Of a DNA stretch of 64,000 nt, positions 25,581 through 38,423 are shown one piece after another. The stretch covers positions 2,356,001 to 2,420,000 of the forward strand of contig NC_037312.1 in the NCBI RefSeq assembly GCF_000143535.2, given 5' to 3'. The DNA comes from Botrytis cinerea B05.10. Taxonomy: Eukaryota > Ascomycota > Leotiomycetes > Helotiales > Sclerotiniaceae. A model generated the notes under the pieces. It worked only from the letters and a program-made list of their open reading frames with translations. It was not told where the DNA came from and did no database searches. The position numbers and the translations under genes were made by a program. Numbering within the stretch: the first letter of the stretch is position 1; each line of letters begins with the position of its first letter.

Positions 25581-28500
25581 TTAAGCACCACTGATAACGA
25601 CTTCTGGGCAAGACTTTTCGTTGATAGCAACGGTTGTCTTGTCTGAAGATGTACTATCGGCTGGATCATCAATAGTACTGACGTTGGCGCTAGGGATACT
25701 ACTGCTTTGTGGACTATTTTGCCCATTTGTAAGTAGAGGAGTTGGGGCACTCGAGTTCGAATCCATTGGTTGTGTGATAGCACCAGATGTTGGCCCAGTT
25801 GAGGATGTAATATATGATTGCTGCGAGTCATCTTGGTCATAGATCAACTTTTCAATGGCAGCAATTTGTTTACCATAATTGTATTTCTTGAGAGCCAAGA
25901 GTTGTGGCTTCAAGTCTTCGACAAATGCGTTTCTTTCGGCACCCTTTAATTGCCCAAGAAGTTTTTCTGTTCAGGTTAGCATAGTGAAGTTCAAGTAAGA
26001 ATGGCTTGACCTACGAATGACATAGTTGCCGTATTGATCTTTCATCATCAATTGCAAAGGGCTTGTACCATCACTATGAAGAGCTGTTAATAGAGAGACA
26101 ATAGTGTGTCTCTGCTCATCCGTGCCAAATTGTATACTCTTCTCCACAACGTTCGAGGCGAATTTGTGCTTGGATAGCGTCAAAAGCTGTGCCGTGACAA
26201 TCTTGACAATCTTAGCACGATCTTCAGGCTTTCCATGTTGTATAACATGTTGAGTAACATAATTGCCGTATTGATCGGTAATCAAGTTCGATGCACATTG
26301 ATGTAATTCCTCGAGCACTCGTTCTTGGTCGCGAGGTTGACAGTATTCTAAAATGCGCTGAATCACTCGGCATCCATAAGGATGAGTTGCGAGTACGTGG
26401 ACTTGGCCCCGGAATGCTTCAATAATAAACTGAATATGCTCCGTTGGAACACGCTCAATAGCCTTTTGGACAACGTGGTTGCCGTTCTGATCTTTGACAC
26501 ACTTGAGAACATCTGCCTCAAGCTCCTTGACTAGTTCAGCTTGTTGATCGGCAAGTACATGCTCGAGGGCCTTTCAATTTGTTAGTAAAGGTGGTGTATA
26601 AGGTTCAGAGCCAAAACAAACCTTTTGCACAACTCTGCAGCCATACATCTGCATTGAGAGTTCCATTACATGGTTCTTCATTTGTTCAGCCAACACCCGT
26701 TTTTGTACTTGATTGCCGTGCTCAAACAACTTCTGGATGACATAATTTCCAAAAACATCCGTCATTAACTGTAACGCATTGGGTTGAATCTCTCGGAAAA
26801 GTTGCTCTTTCTCATCACTGTTAGCTGTCTCCAACTTTTGCTGAATGAATCGTGACCCATGCTGATCCCCACTGAACTCTACAACATGTTGATAGATGTC
26901 CTGGTTTCGGTTAGTGATTGTAAAAAAAAATGTGATGCGGGAAAATACATACCTTCAGCTCGTATCTCTTATTGGATTTGGCGTTTGAGCGGAATTCTTC
27001 CAAAAGTACGCTTCTAACTCCAAGCCCAACATCTTGATCCTTGGCTGGGCGAGTGGGTATATTTTGTGCCGGGTAAGGTGGTAGTGGCATAGGATAACCA
27101 TATGGTGCTACGTTCGTTTGTCTAAAATTTGGTGGTGGATAATCGTACAAATGTGGTGGATACTGGCTTTGAAAATGGCCATTGCCGTAGAGATATGCCT
27201 GGTGTTGAGAGTACTGGACGTGTTGAAGTCTGCGGTCCAGTTCACTTGGGCCTTGAGGTATTCTCGGGCCTGCTCTTGAACTTGGTCGGTAAATTTGTTC
27301 AGGTCCTGTTGGAGGAGTACCAGAATAGTATTTAGGACTACCAAGGCCACGACGGTAGTCGCTTGACGCAGGAGAGACAGAAACCCGATCAAATCTAGGC
27401 CCTTTTGTGAGATAGCCTTGGTCTGTAAAAGGTGCTTGATTTGTAAAATGGTCATAATTGTTGGCCTTGGGACCGCTCGACCCATCATTCCACATGGCTG
27501 AATTACCATTAACCTGGAAAGCTTGAGGATTAAAGTTCTGGTTCGTTGGGGAATATGAGGAACTCAGACCGTTGCTGACCTGAGATGCGCTGGCTTGATC
27601 GATATCGTTGACCAAGCCAAGCCCTGCAAATTTCTCTCGTAGTTCACTTTCTGTCTGCGTGATAAGATCGCCATATCTCGACGAATTGGTTTGTGCAAAC
27701 GAGCCCGAAATCGCCGAGAAAGAAGGACGATGGGAGTGGATTGAATTACTAGGAGTATGGCCACCAATGGACCCAAAGCCTGAATTTCCGTTGCCAAACG
27801 ATAGATTGTTGAGGCCAGCCTCCGAGGTTCTGGAGGGTGGCATACTTCCATCCCTGGAAGTCGAGCCTATACCAAGGAAGCCTCCATTTTGAGAGGTTAG
27901 TTGATCCATTCTAAAGGCCCTGGATGAAACATCGATATCATATGGACTATCTTGATTAGACGAGAATTGTGAGGAATTCTCCTTGTCGTCGTTGAATCCA
28001 AAGGAAGGCTTGCGCGAAAATTTGAAACTTCCAGAAGAGGGATCCAAACTACTCTTCGGCTGTGGTCGACTGAAACTAGCTCCTTGTCCAATCGCAGGTC
28101 TCGATTGTTGGTATGCTTGCAAATCGTGCAGACTTTGTGGCATTTGTGAAGGGATGTTGTTGCGAACGTGAGAAGGAGAAGTACTTCCACTATGTGAGGA
28201 CTGTAATGTTGGAGATGTTGTATCCGGAGGATTCCAAGGCCCATTTGCACGAGCAACCCAAGGGTCGGCCTCTGAAGATGCGGCTAAGGCTCCAGAACCA
28301 CTGGGGGCATCAGAGAAGTTTTCATTATCTGCTGCTAGACCGTCATCAGTGAATGTAGAATTTTGGATTTCGCTTGTATAAGTACCTCGAGAGCGTGAAG
28401 CATCTCGCTTCGTATTGGCAAAACCACTCCCGATTGTGTTACTACCCCAGATTCCACTCGAAGGCTGCCATGTACCACCGTTTCCAAAAGTTTGGCCAAG

Positions 28501-28679
28501 CGTTGAGCTTTGCGACGTTCTGTCATCGCTATTGTGCCTGCCTGGGGCAGTGGGGAAATCTCCAAATCGAGTAGGCCGTTGCTAAGTTCAAATATTAATT
28601 ATATGTATAGTATTGAGAAGATTGGAATACCCACCGCATTCATGGCACCTGCAGGTCTGTTGGCGGCAGCCGAGGACAT
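25581..28679 (-). CDS. PUF3: Puf3-type Pumilio RNA-binding protein
   Basis: Five exons (28679-28635, 28581-26953, 26900-26622, 26570-26015, 25966-25581) join in frame to 964 residues; the four introns are 48-53 nt. Residues 1 to about 535 are a disordered Ser/Asn/Gln/Pro-rich region. The Pumilio homology domain begins near [10 protein letters not shown] and carries eight repeats with contact motifs SRFIQ, NYVIQ, CRVVQ, NHVVQ, CRVIQ, NYVTQ, SNVVE and NYVIQ. By the known PUF code this set predicts binding to UGUA-N-AUA, as for Puf3 and Pumilio. A short acidic, Ser/Thr-rich tail follows. Puf3 proteins bind 3' UTRs, in yeast mainly of mitochondrial-protein mRNAs, and control their decay and translation in the cytoplasm. 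Homology to Puf3 rather than other fungal PUFs rests on motif similarity. The start chosen gives [15 protein letters not shown] as a 15-residue first exon; it relies on a GTGGGT donor. Confidence 0.92.
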
Positions 28680-29950
28680 TATTGAAGATGTATTGAAAAT
28701 TCGGTATGTACGTGGGAGTTTCTGGGCGAGGAAAAAAACAGGACGAAAATATGTTGAAAGGAGTCGATGTGTCTGATGGCAGACCGCTTGAACCAGAGAA
28801 TAGTCTTTCTATGAGGTATTTGACAGGTTGTAGATCTATATGACTGTTGAAATATGTAAATGTCAGCACATGCCGTGCGGTAAGGCTGAGGTGCGGGTTT
28901 AAGCTGAGTTGCAAGGACGAATCTTACCAGTGCAAGAAGTCGGAATATGTAGTCGACAGTAGGTGATGGTTCATTTACAAAAGAAGGATGTGCGGAAAGT
29001 TGGAGTTCATGAGGAATCGAGCATCGAGGGAGGGGAGGGAGGGATATATTGAAGTATGAAGGGTAGGGCAAAGGTCGCGCGACACAATCCCTTCGTTTGT
29101 CATATGCAACGTCAAGAAGCGCGCTTTTCTGTGTAGAGGTAGGCACCCGCGCAGCAGTAGCCAGAATGAAATATAAGATTATTTTTGCAGTAAAATTGCC
29201 TTTTCCTTGTGTGATTTGTCTTGCTTTGATCGAGTCTATGGCCCTTTTTGGGTTGGGAATTCGTTGGTTTTGACGCGGGAGATACGCCTGGGGAAGCAAG
29301 GGGAAAATCGTCAGGAACGTAAAGTTTTCGGTGGATTTTTGGTGGAGAATCGATTCGAGGGTCCGGATTGCAGTTTGTGTCAGGAAACGAGCGGTTAGTC
29401 CCTGTTCCACGACGTCGATGATCAAGGGAAAGGAAGATGAATGTGTTGCACTGTCGAAGTCGAATTCTTGTTCGTTCTTCGTTGTGCGGCAGTATGGTAG
29501 TATGTATGGCAGTACACTTTTTTTTTTTCAAGGTATTCTTTCTTTGGGGGCGTAGGCTCGACCAGGGGTTGTGGGGAAAGGTGTTGTAATGTTGGTAGGG
29601 CAGAGAGAGGCACGAGAGGGCAATCAGTGAGATCAAATAAGGTAAGGTCTTCCCGATTCCTGCCTGGGATGAATGAATAAAGTCGAGTGTTTGATTTACG
29701 ATAGCGTGGGGGAAGGGGGAAGGGTGAAAGGGGAAGTGTATCAAAAGAATAAGGAATTTTCGCAGAGAATGCTCAGTGAGAGTGAGGGAGTGTGAGGGAG
29801 AGGGAGGGAGAGGGAGAGGGAGAGGGAAAGGCTGAGGTTGAGGTTGAGGAAGAAGGCGAGGGCGAGGGCGAGAGTGAGAAAGAAAGAAAAAACGTGAGCT
29901 GGAGAGCTGTAAAGCTGTACGATCGTTTAAGATAGATTATTCAGAGATCG
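28680..29950 (-). promoter_or_regulatory. PUF3 upstream region, pyrimidine-rich on the coding strand
   Basis: On the PUF3 strand this stretch is C/T-rich, ending in a long TCTCCC-type tract at 29759-29880 (seen as gggaga repeats on plus). It is the likely leader and promoter. The plus- and minus-strand frames within it (up to 248 codons at 28679-29425) have no recognisable domain. Confidence 0.45.
29759..29880. repeat. Purine-only gggaga/gaggtt/gagggc repeat tract
   Basis: More than 100 bp with almost no pyrimidine on plus. It is made of gagggag, gggaga, gaggtt and gagggc units. Such mirror purine tracts can adopt triplex structure. Confidence 0.8.
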
Positions 29951-30278
29951 ATGGGTACATTTTCCTTTCCATCTACTGGGCATCTCTAGCCTTGAGCCAT
30001 TTTTAATTTTTATTTCTTTTGAAGGGAAAGATCCAATTGGACGGGATTATCTGATATGGGGTTGAAGGGAGGGGGGACTTTTCTAGAGCTGGGACTGGAA
30101 CTAGTACCTAGGGAGTATTTCTGTAACTACCTAGTCGAAATAGTCAAGAAACGAGTAGACCGTGAATCTGATTGAAAGGATCGTGTACGACAGGGCAAGG
30201 TGGCCTTTTCTATTGCATTTTGCTTTCTGCTTGCTATTGATGTTGCTGTTACTACCACGACTGCTGCTATTATTGTTA

Positions 30279-30318
30279 TTGACGTTGACGTTGACGTTGT
30301 CGTTGACGTTGTCGTTGC
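30279..30318. repeat. 6-bp gttgac/gttgtc tandem repeat
   Basis: About six copies of gacgtt-type units, flanked by other triplet repeats. Confidence 0.8.
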
Positions 30319-30387
30319 CATTGCCATTATGGTAATAGTTGGTTGGTTGGTTGGTTTGACCCTCATCCCTCATCCCTCATATGTAAT

Positions 30388-30520
30388 CTCGCAGTCTCTT
30401 AGTCTCACAGTTTCATCGTGTCATAGTCTTATAATCTCATAGTCTCATAGTCTCATAGTCTCATAATCTCATAATCTCATAGTCTCATAGTCTCATAGTC
30501 TCATAGTCTCATACTCTCGT
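30388..30520. repeat. 8-bp tandem repeat (tcatagtc), about 16 copies
   Basis: The core at 30421-30515 has copies of tcatagtc with tcataatc variants. Decayed copies (cagtctcttagtctcacag) extend to the left, the same decay-at-one-end layout as the array at 20472. Confidence 0.88.
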
Positions 30521-30524
30521 AACC

Positions 30525-33500
30525 TTACCAACCGCAACTATATCACCGATTCCTCAATCGTCTCATATCATAATAACAACAATAATATAACATTCTCTGC
30601 TGCGTCCCTGGTCCACAGAATGATCTTGTCCCTCCAGTTGGCGTTTGACATATGCGAATTAAGTGAAACTTATATGGGAACCTTTCCCTACCAAGGTGTC
30701 TAGAATCGACGAAGATCAATCAAGTCCATGGAAGTGGGAAAGCATCTTCGGTGATGTGACTAAAAGGCCAAGTACCTGCATTTCAGCGATACGAATCTCA
30801 CAAGCTGCAATCCATCCCAGAGAACAACTCGTCTTTACTCGGTGAAAGGCATTCGATGGTTGAAGACCGCTGCGTCCATTATTATTGAGCCACGATCGTT
30901 ATCTGCGACTTCATATATCAAGGCAGATGGTATGAATTGCATTGTCTCTGACTCTCTCCGGGTTTCCCCTCGCTTCGAAATAAACACAAGTGTAAATATA
31001 GAGATGGCATATAATATACTATCTGCAGAGTCAAAACCGCCCCAGAAGCACAGACAAATCGATCGATGGGCCTTGAAAAGTCCGGATTCGAAATGTGATA
31101 GGAACGGAGCATTCTTTTAGCCTGTACGGTGCTTCCACAAATTCCAAAGGTTCCAGAGCTTCCGGTTCGTTCAAGCTTTTCCTAGAACCTATGCCACTCC
31201 GTCCGTGGTGCGTACCAATGGGAGCCTGTGTGATGAGCGGGCCACACTCGAATGTGATTATAACAAATTGAGAATGGAATTCCACCTAGTGTCATATTTC
31301 ATTACTTTTGGAGATGCTTCCAAGTTCCATTGTTTTGGAAATCGGGAAGAAGCAAAGTTATTCGATCTCAAAGTCGCGTTGGTAGATCTCGGATAAGGAA
31401 TGAAAACCCCCTTCATTGCTGTTTTCTCCATCGTCCTCGTCCCAACAGTTTAAAAGTGCTCTTGTTGGAATGTAATCTATCAGCCGCATACCAAGTATGT
31501 TCCCATCTCGATCCCTCATTCCTGGACGAGAATCTCCTCTATGTTTGTCAATTCCCGGGGCTGATTTATTGGGGCCCCAAGGAATGCAAGTGGGCAATGT
31601 CAGCTAAATTGCTTAGTATGTACGCCGACCGCCTCAACCTGGCCAAATGCGGCAGGAATTCAATCCAATATACGAAATTCAGCACGACGCCATTGCCCAC
31701 GAGTTATCCATACGGTCTCGCCATTCGTTCTCATCCTCCAGCCAGACGGAATCTACACGGCTTCAGCAAGCCTCATCAATTCAAATCCATGAGCAGCGTG
31801 AACAATTTCGTTAACATGCTTTGCATTTGCATTCTTAACATTCTATATCGCTCAATGACGATTCGCCGAAAAGACTACATTACACTGATGTTTCATCCGG
31901 GGAGCATATTTGACGCCATCCTTTCGCATGAAAAATCGGGTGTCATCACTATGCTATACAAAGATCCATCGCCAGGTTATTGTTCTTTCTGATCCACTCC
32001 GCCAGTGAGGCGTAATCATTCTCGTACTCACTGTCACATTACCATGACCCAGAAATCTTACAAAGACTTACAATGATATCAAATATCTGCTACGAGATCT
32101 ATTTCTAGAAGATCAGCGGATTTATTTCATTGCCGCCATCCAACCCTAACACGCTAATGTTGCTCGAGGTCTATCAACGGGAAGTAGCATGAGTACATAG
32201 CACAGACACCAGTATATTGATAAATGTACCGTGGCACTTAAGTCCTTCGCATGACAATCATTGCCAACGATGAAGCTACTCGCTCGTGGCGCTCATGGAC
32301 AACGTAAAAATCCAGAATAGTATCTGTCAAGGCTTGAAGCCTTTCATGTCGTTGTGTCGGGCAAGTTTCCTCATATGGGGGTCATCGACCAACGAATAAG
32401 CTTCTCATCACTACATAGACCCTTCTGCGCGTAGATCGCCTTCTTGCATATTTCAAAGCCTTTTCTTTCATCTTGAGGAAAATCATCAGCCACGTTGAAA
32501 CAGCATAGGCGCACTCATACCTCTGCAGATCTATGTATCCCCATCCAACAAATCTGTTCCATTCGACTGGTCATCCCGCTATCTTTTTACGATGGATACC
32601 GAAGCCGTAAGAGATCGGATCTATCTCATCTGCATCACCGTTTTCTGGCTTTGGGTCTGGTCTGTGTAAGGAAAACCAAGCAAGGAAAGAAACCTTGTAA
32701 CATGGATACACTGGTGATCACACCATGTATGGATGTATAAGCACGCGCTAGAAGGTCTCCGGAGAGTCTTTGGATCTGAAAAGTGACAAGTATGCGCCAT
32801 TTAGGACATGCACAATACAAAATTTGGCCCGAATTTTCCTGTTTTCCTACTTTCCTGTTGCTCACCGCTGTTTACTGAAAAGTGAGGCCAACGAATTGGG
32901 TTCCCATGGTGTTTCCGTTTCCTTCGATCCAACGAGCGGAGGTCTAGTGTAGTTACACCACTTGCACGTCGGGATATCGAGAGCCTCGTGGGGACACGTG
33001 ACGTGGTAATATCCAGGTTATCCATCAGTGACTTGCATGGTTGCATATTGAGTCACACTAAAGGAAAAACACACTTCAATCACCAAGTGTTGATGAGACA
33101 TGAGGAATGCAGCCATCTTTGCGAAACTCTGCAATCTTCTGGGCGGCACCAACTCAAATAGCCGTGTATCCTTCCATTGGCTCCGGCTCTTGATAGTATC
33201 TATGCGATTTTGCCGCTTCACTCATAACCATGACGCTTTATAACAACCAGAAAGCTCAAGAGGAAGCATGCTCATGGGAAATATTGCCTGAACGGAAAGC
33301 GCATGTGAAAGAAAATCCCCAAAGGAGCACCTCAACGAGAAGCATCATTTGCGAAGGATCTTGATTTCACCCCTTTCTTAAGATCGCGGCAAAGAGTGAT
33401 TTGGGAAAACGATGATTTAAGGTTGAATGATAGCTGGAAACGAAATGTCTTCTGCTTTGAAAGACATATCTTATGCTTTGCAAATGGCGTCTCCTTATGA

Positions 33501-35200
33501 AGTCCGAGGTTCGGACAATAACATTAGAAATGCACAGATTGTATGAATACGCAATACAACACTAGAAGCTTTTCAAACTATAAAGCCTAAGGATCTAGTG
33601 TCACAATCTTTCAAGTAAGGTAAGTGTGGATTTTATGATTCGTTGTTTATGAAAGCTGATAAACTTATAAGGGCAAGATGCTTGTTGAACAGAAGCATAC
33701 AAACTTTGTAGATGCAACTAATGAATTCTTCCAGATTCAAGATGCAAATATCTGAAAAGGCGCATGGAGTAATTGCGTTTGAATTTCGACAAGGTCACTA
33801 CGAAAATAAATTGATAAGTGGCCAAAACTGGCAAAATCGCGCAGGCAAAGATACAGAGTGGCAGCACAGGTCAGCACAAACCCCCAGACTTCCTGATATA
33901 CTAGAACCTTGGAAGTTCTGCAGCTATCACGAATATTAAATGGACTGTTAATACTAACGGGATAGCTAGTATCATCCGGATATCCAATATTAACTAAACA
34001 GCCAACATCGACTAGACAGAACAGGCAACGTCCAAACCCGTTTGACGAGCAGCGCAGCTACTTCTGAGTGTATCAATGCGCAGGATGCAGGACACCCTTG
34101 AAGGGTTTTATCGAACGGATGTGATTAGATACAGCAATAAGGAAATATAGAACTTGGAATCACCAAGATATCTGTTCCTCATTCACCGCCTCGCCCCCCT
34201 CTCCGACTGAAGTATCTCGAGCCCCTTTGAGATGGCTTATCAAAAGCAACAACGTTAGATTGCTGATTTCACAGGTACGACTACTGAAGCGATGAACAGC
34301 CTTTAAGCCTACAGGAGGTTTGGCGTCAGTGGAAGCATAATACATAGCATAACCGGATATTTTTGGCATTGCCGTTTTCGACGTCTCGACTCCAACGTAC
34401 GGGATCTCCTGTGTTTTGATGTTGAAGGATTTTTGCGGCTCGGAATTCGGAAACGAAAGAGATGCTTTCATCCAAGCGGCTCGATGCTATGTTAATGCAA
34501 CCTTCGGTCGGTCCCCTTCAGCCCTCCTTAGCGTTCGAACTTCTTTTCAATATCAAAACGGGAAGGTAAAAGGAAACTTTTCCCAACTATGTTGGATGAC
34601 CAGATGTGGTTGATGAGTGATAAGTACTAGAAAGTCGAACATCTTGCAGAGCTTGAACCATCGAAGGTTTTTGATTTTTGCTCTTCCAGCATCATCAGTA
34701 CAGATACAAATGTATGTATTCAATGGGCATGCATGTATCCGCTTTGAATTTCCCCCCAATGTTTCCCTCACGGTTTAATTTTTTCACTCAATAAATATTT
34801 ATCAACTACCGACGCACGATCAATGAATGACCAACAGACATCCCCATACGTTCAGCCTCGAAGTCTGACCGCTACAATGGAGAAACGAGGAACGGATTTC
34901 ATGTGATCTATGACTGCTGCACTCCGACGATAATATCCGTGCCCTCCCCAGTAATTGGCTGATTGATACGGCACAAACCCCAGAAAACGAAGGGGGAAGA
35001 AAAAGTCAAGTCGCGCGGCGCCTTGGGGTTACAGCAAGTCAGTGAAGCTTACTTATAGTTCATTCCGAAATCAATTTGTAAGTTCCAAGCTACCAATTAA
35101 AGACGATGAAGATCCTCATCTGCGCATCTTTGAAACATGCATTGTTGTTGTTTTTTTCGTCGAAGGAGTAGGGATTTGGGATTTCTACCCTCTTTACCCT
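30525..35200. other. Intergenic, no supportable gene
   Basis: The longest frame is 31330-31992 (plus, about 220 codons) but it has no ATG at its start and no recognisable motif. A UGUAAAUA octamer occurs near 30990. No transposon protein or terminal repeat is recognised. Composition is ordinary, unlike the repeat-rich flanks, so unrecognised noncoding transcripts or lineage-specific genes are possible. Confidence 0.45.
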
Positions 35201-35208
35201 TTTTACCA

Positions 35209-35270
35209 CGTAGAAGTTAGAATTTAGAATTTAGGATTTAGAATTTAGAATTTAGAATTTAGAACTTGGA
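35209..35270. repeat. 7-bp tandem repeat (agaattt), about 8 copies
   Basis: Copies of tagaatt with single-base variants (tagaagt, taggatt, tagaact) follow one another. Confidence 0.85.
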
Positions 35271-35274
35271 ACTT

Positions 35275-37560
35275 TATTAAGCATATTTCGTCCGAACAGA
35301 ATGGACGAGTGGGTGCGGGATGCACATTTGGCGAGTCCAGAGTTCCACGTCTAGAGTCCAGAGTTGAGAGTCCAAGGTCCAGAGTTCGGAGAGTCGACAG
35401 ATGAATTTTTCATCTCCACTTTTTGATGGGAACGGGAAAACATCATTCATTCACTCTTGGCCTCGGGAACCTTGAATGCTTTGATTGAACTTGACGTACC
35501 TATGCCATAATGGCCATGATATTATTACTTGATGCGATGAGAGAGCAAACCCGCGATGACGGCAATGTGTTTGGTAACAGTAAATGCGGACTTGGACGAA
35601 TGAGTACTGCAAGTGAGTGATGGGACTGATGAGTGACTTGATGAGATTTATTCGAAGGGAGATGGGTAGGTCGGCCGGTATCTTATGTATCATGTCCTAC
35701 CAAAACAAACAACATGGAAACCAGAGGAGTTGCATCCATCTAGATGCCATTGACATGCTGCTGTTCCCTCTGCTCCGTACACTTGCGGACGGGGATTGGA
35801 TTTATGCATATTGTCTTCCCGCATCGATTTAGTAATGATTGCCTGTAGCTTTCTGTACCTTTGACAAACACACATATATATGCACATACATACATGCATG
35901 CATGCATGCACATACCTACCATACACACAGGGAGACCAGCAAGAATAATAACAGTTATCCAACGCTACATGCACTCTTCTCCTATCACTCATCTCCAACA
36001 CATCACACAATTCCCGAAAGAGTAAACGATAACCGCTTCATACTTCACGCCGCTGCCATGCCGGATTTGGATGGAAAGAAGGGGGAGGGGCGGGTTCTCT
36101 CGTAGATAGGATAGGGATGATATGATATGATATGATATGATGTGATATGATATGCTTGCTTGCTTTCGTTGGGCGGTTCGAGATTGCGATTGGGATTGGG
36201 ATTGGGATTGGGATTCGATAGATGCATAAGGGAGCTTGCATTATTGCAAGACGGAGATGCTCAAGTGGGTGTGGGATAAAAAATATCACGACGAGCATAA
36301 AAAAAAATAACATCTGCATCTTGTCTCTGCGATCTTCTCGCTGGGTACGCTTTCGGGGAAGGAAAGTTTTGGGATGACCTGCAAATTGTACTCTGTGCAT
36401 TGCAAATAGTGTTCACTAGTCGCGTCTATGAATAGAAACATTATTGCGATGGGCAAGATTTCCTCGCGAGACTTTTCGTATCACTAGGGATTTTAGATTT
36501 TACTATTTGCGACCGACGCCCTTCCTCTCCACCGGCATAACCGACATAAACTTCGGAAGTTTGATTTTTTGGGTTGTGGGTTGTGGGTTGTGGGTTTTCT
36601 TCGCTGGCCTTCTCTCGTTCTTTCCTGGGGATCTCGAGATTAGATGATTAGATGACTGGATGGATGAAGAAGGCAGGCAGTGAAGAAGGCAGTGAAAAAG
36701 GAAATCCTCAAATCTCCCAGATGCCCCGGTCCGAACAAAGTGGGCAGCATCTCATTTTAAAATTGGTTGTTGTTGTCCGGTCCCATGCACGTTGATGGGT
36801 GGATGGATGCGGTTTCGGTGGAGTTGCTGCTGGGGAGGCAGGGGAGGGACGATATGGTAAATTGGAGCAAGCACACATGCAACCTTAACGAGAAGGGTGC
36901 GAGGATCTCATTGGCCGCTGCCGGAGCCATGTTACTTTCGTCCCTTTCTCGTCCCTTTTTCCTGGATGATGCTCAGGACTCCACCCGCGCTCCATGCGCC
37001 AATCAGCAGCGCGTCACGACCGTTTGTGTTTAAATGAATTGTTCAAATGCGTTCTAGACTAGGAACATGTGGGTCCGCCTTTATGGGCGGATGGGTGGAT
37101 GGGTGGATGGGTGTGGATCGCTTCAAAGCAGGTACGAACTGCAGTCTGTCTGCAAGTCTCTCGCCCAGGTCAAGTCAAGTCAAGTCGAGTAAAAGCCTCC
37201 TCCGTGCAGATTGGCATTATTGCACGCTTCGATACGCCCGTTTTTATCCAGAGTACCTCTACGCACGCCAGCAGGCATGAAGGCAAGCACGAAGGCAAGC
37301 ACGCACGCAGTATAAGGTCCAGCTCCCTAGCCGGCTCGTGGTGATTTTTTATGAACGGGATCGGGTGGAATCGACTCGACTTGACTTGAACTGACGTTGT
37401 GTTGCTAAGAAAAGAAGGTTCCAAAGAGTGAAATGCTCCGTAGTGTTGGCAATGATTGGTCCTGAGCGTGCCATCATGTTCACGTCCATGTCGGGGGTTT
37501 GGCTGTTCCTGGGTAGAGAGAGCATAGATCATAGATCATAGATCATAGATAGTTACTAAG
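35275..37560. other. Repeat-dotted intergenic region
   Basis: Contains gagtccagagtt partial repeats (35338-35395), atatg units (36117-36154), gggatt units (36188-36215), gtgggtt units (36571-36596), three 8-bp gatgggtg units (37089-37113) and catagat units (37523-37551). No coding frame is convincing. Confidence 0.55.
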
Positions 37561-38423
37561 GAAGGGAAAAACGAGGCGTGCACACTTTACATTTACACAC
37601 TTATTATTATTATTCACTATTGCACTGATTACATTTACGCTTGCACAATTTCTCTTTTTCATCTTTCCCCTTCCTCCTTTCCTCTTCTTTTTTAATTCCT
37701 TCACTTCCCCTCAACCTTCCTTCCATCTCTCTTCACAATACAACGTGAAGAAAGTATCGACAACTCTTCCCAAAGGCTTTAATAACCAGAGACAAGACAA
37801 CAACAAACAAACGCTCCTTCCTTCGGGATATCCACATTCTTTTTAACAGCAGCTCCCTCCATACACTCACTCCTCCACAGGTTTTAATCAGCTTCACTCT
37901 TTTTAGTTGATTTTAACCGTCCATTCTTTCGAAAGGCCCAGCCCAAATTCAGTTCTGGAAGAGATCTCAAATAAATCCCAAATCTTAGGAGATTCAGCGA
38001 ATATTACTCCAATCATTCATTACCTTGGTAGCCGTCGATTGTTGCTCTTGTCTTGTTTGGAACTTCTTACTCTTTGTGTAAGTTGCCCGTCTTCTTCTCT
38101 GGTGGTGGTTAGAATTGTTGTTGTTGTTGTGAGGTGGTGGATGGGGGGTTCTACATACGATCCTGTCGCAATTCGATTATCTACACACACGAGGATTCGG
38201 CTTGGAAGATGCAATGGAGATGAATAGCTTCGATCTGTCTTGGCCCATTCAATCTAATAGCAAGGACTAACATCATCATGCGACAGAGCCACAGCCGTAA
38301 CCAACGTCAATACCTTCTTCGATTTTTGCTATTGTGTGCATGACATCGATACCCGATTACGACCCATTAAACGACAACTCGACGCAATAATATTTACCAT
38401 ACCAGTCATTCATTTACATAATC
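37560..38423 (+). promoter_or_regulatory. C/T-rich upstream region of the PY-tail membrane protein gene
   Basis: A run of tctcttttt, ttcccc and cttcctcc blocks (37640-37740) is followed by about 680 bp leading to the ATG at 38424. This matches the pyrimidine-rich leaders typical of filamentous fungi. A gttg/gtggtgg repeat at 38100-38140 interrupts it. Confidence 0.4.

Noticed and set aside
28679..29744. Minus-strand frames of 248 and 210 codons upstream of PUF3
   Set aside because: They overlap in different frames within C/T-rich DNA that fits the PUF3 leader. Neither shows a domain.
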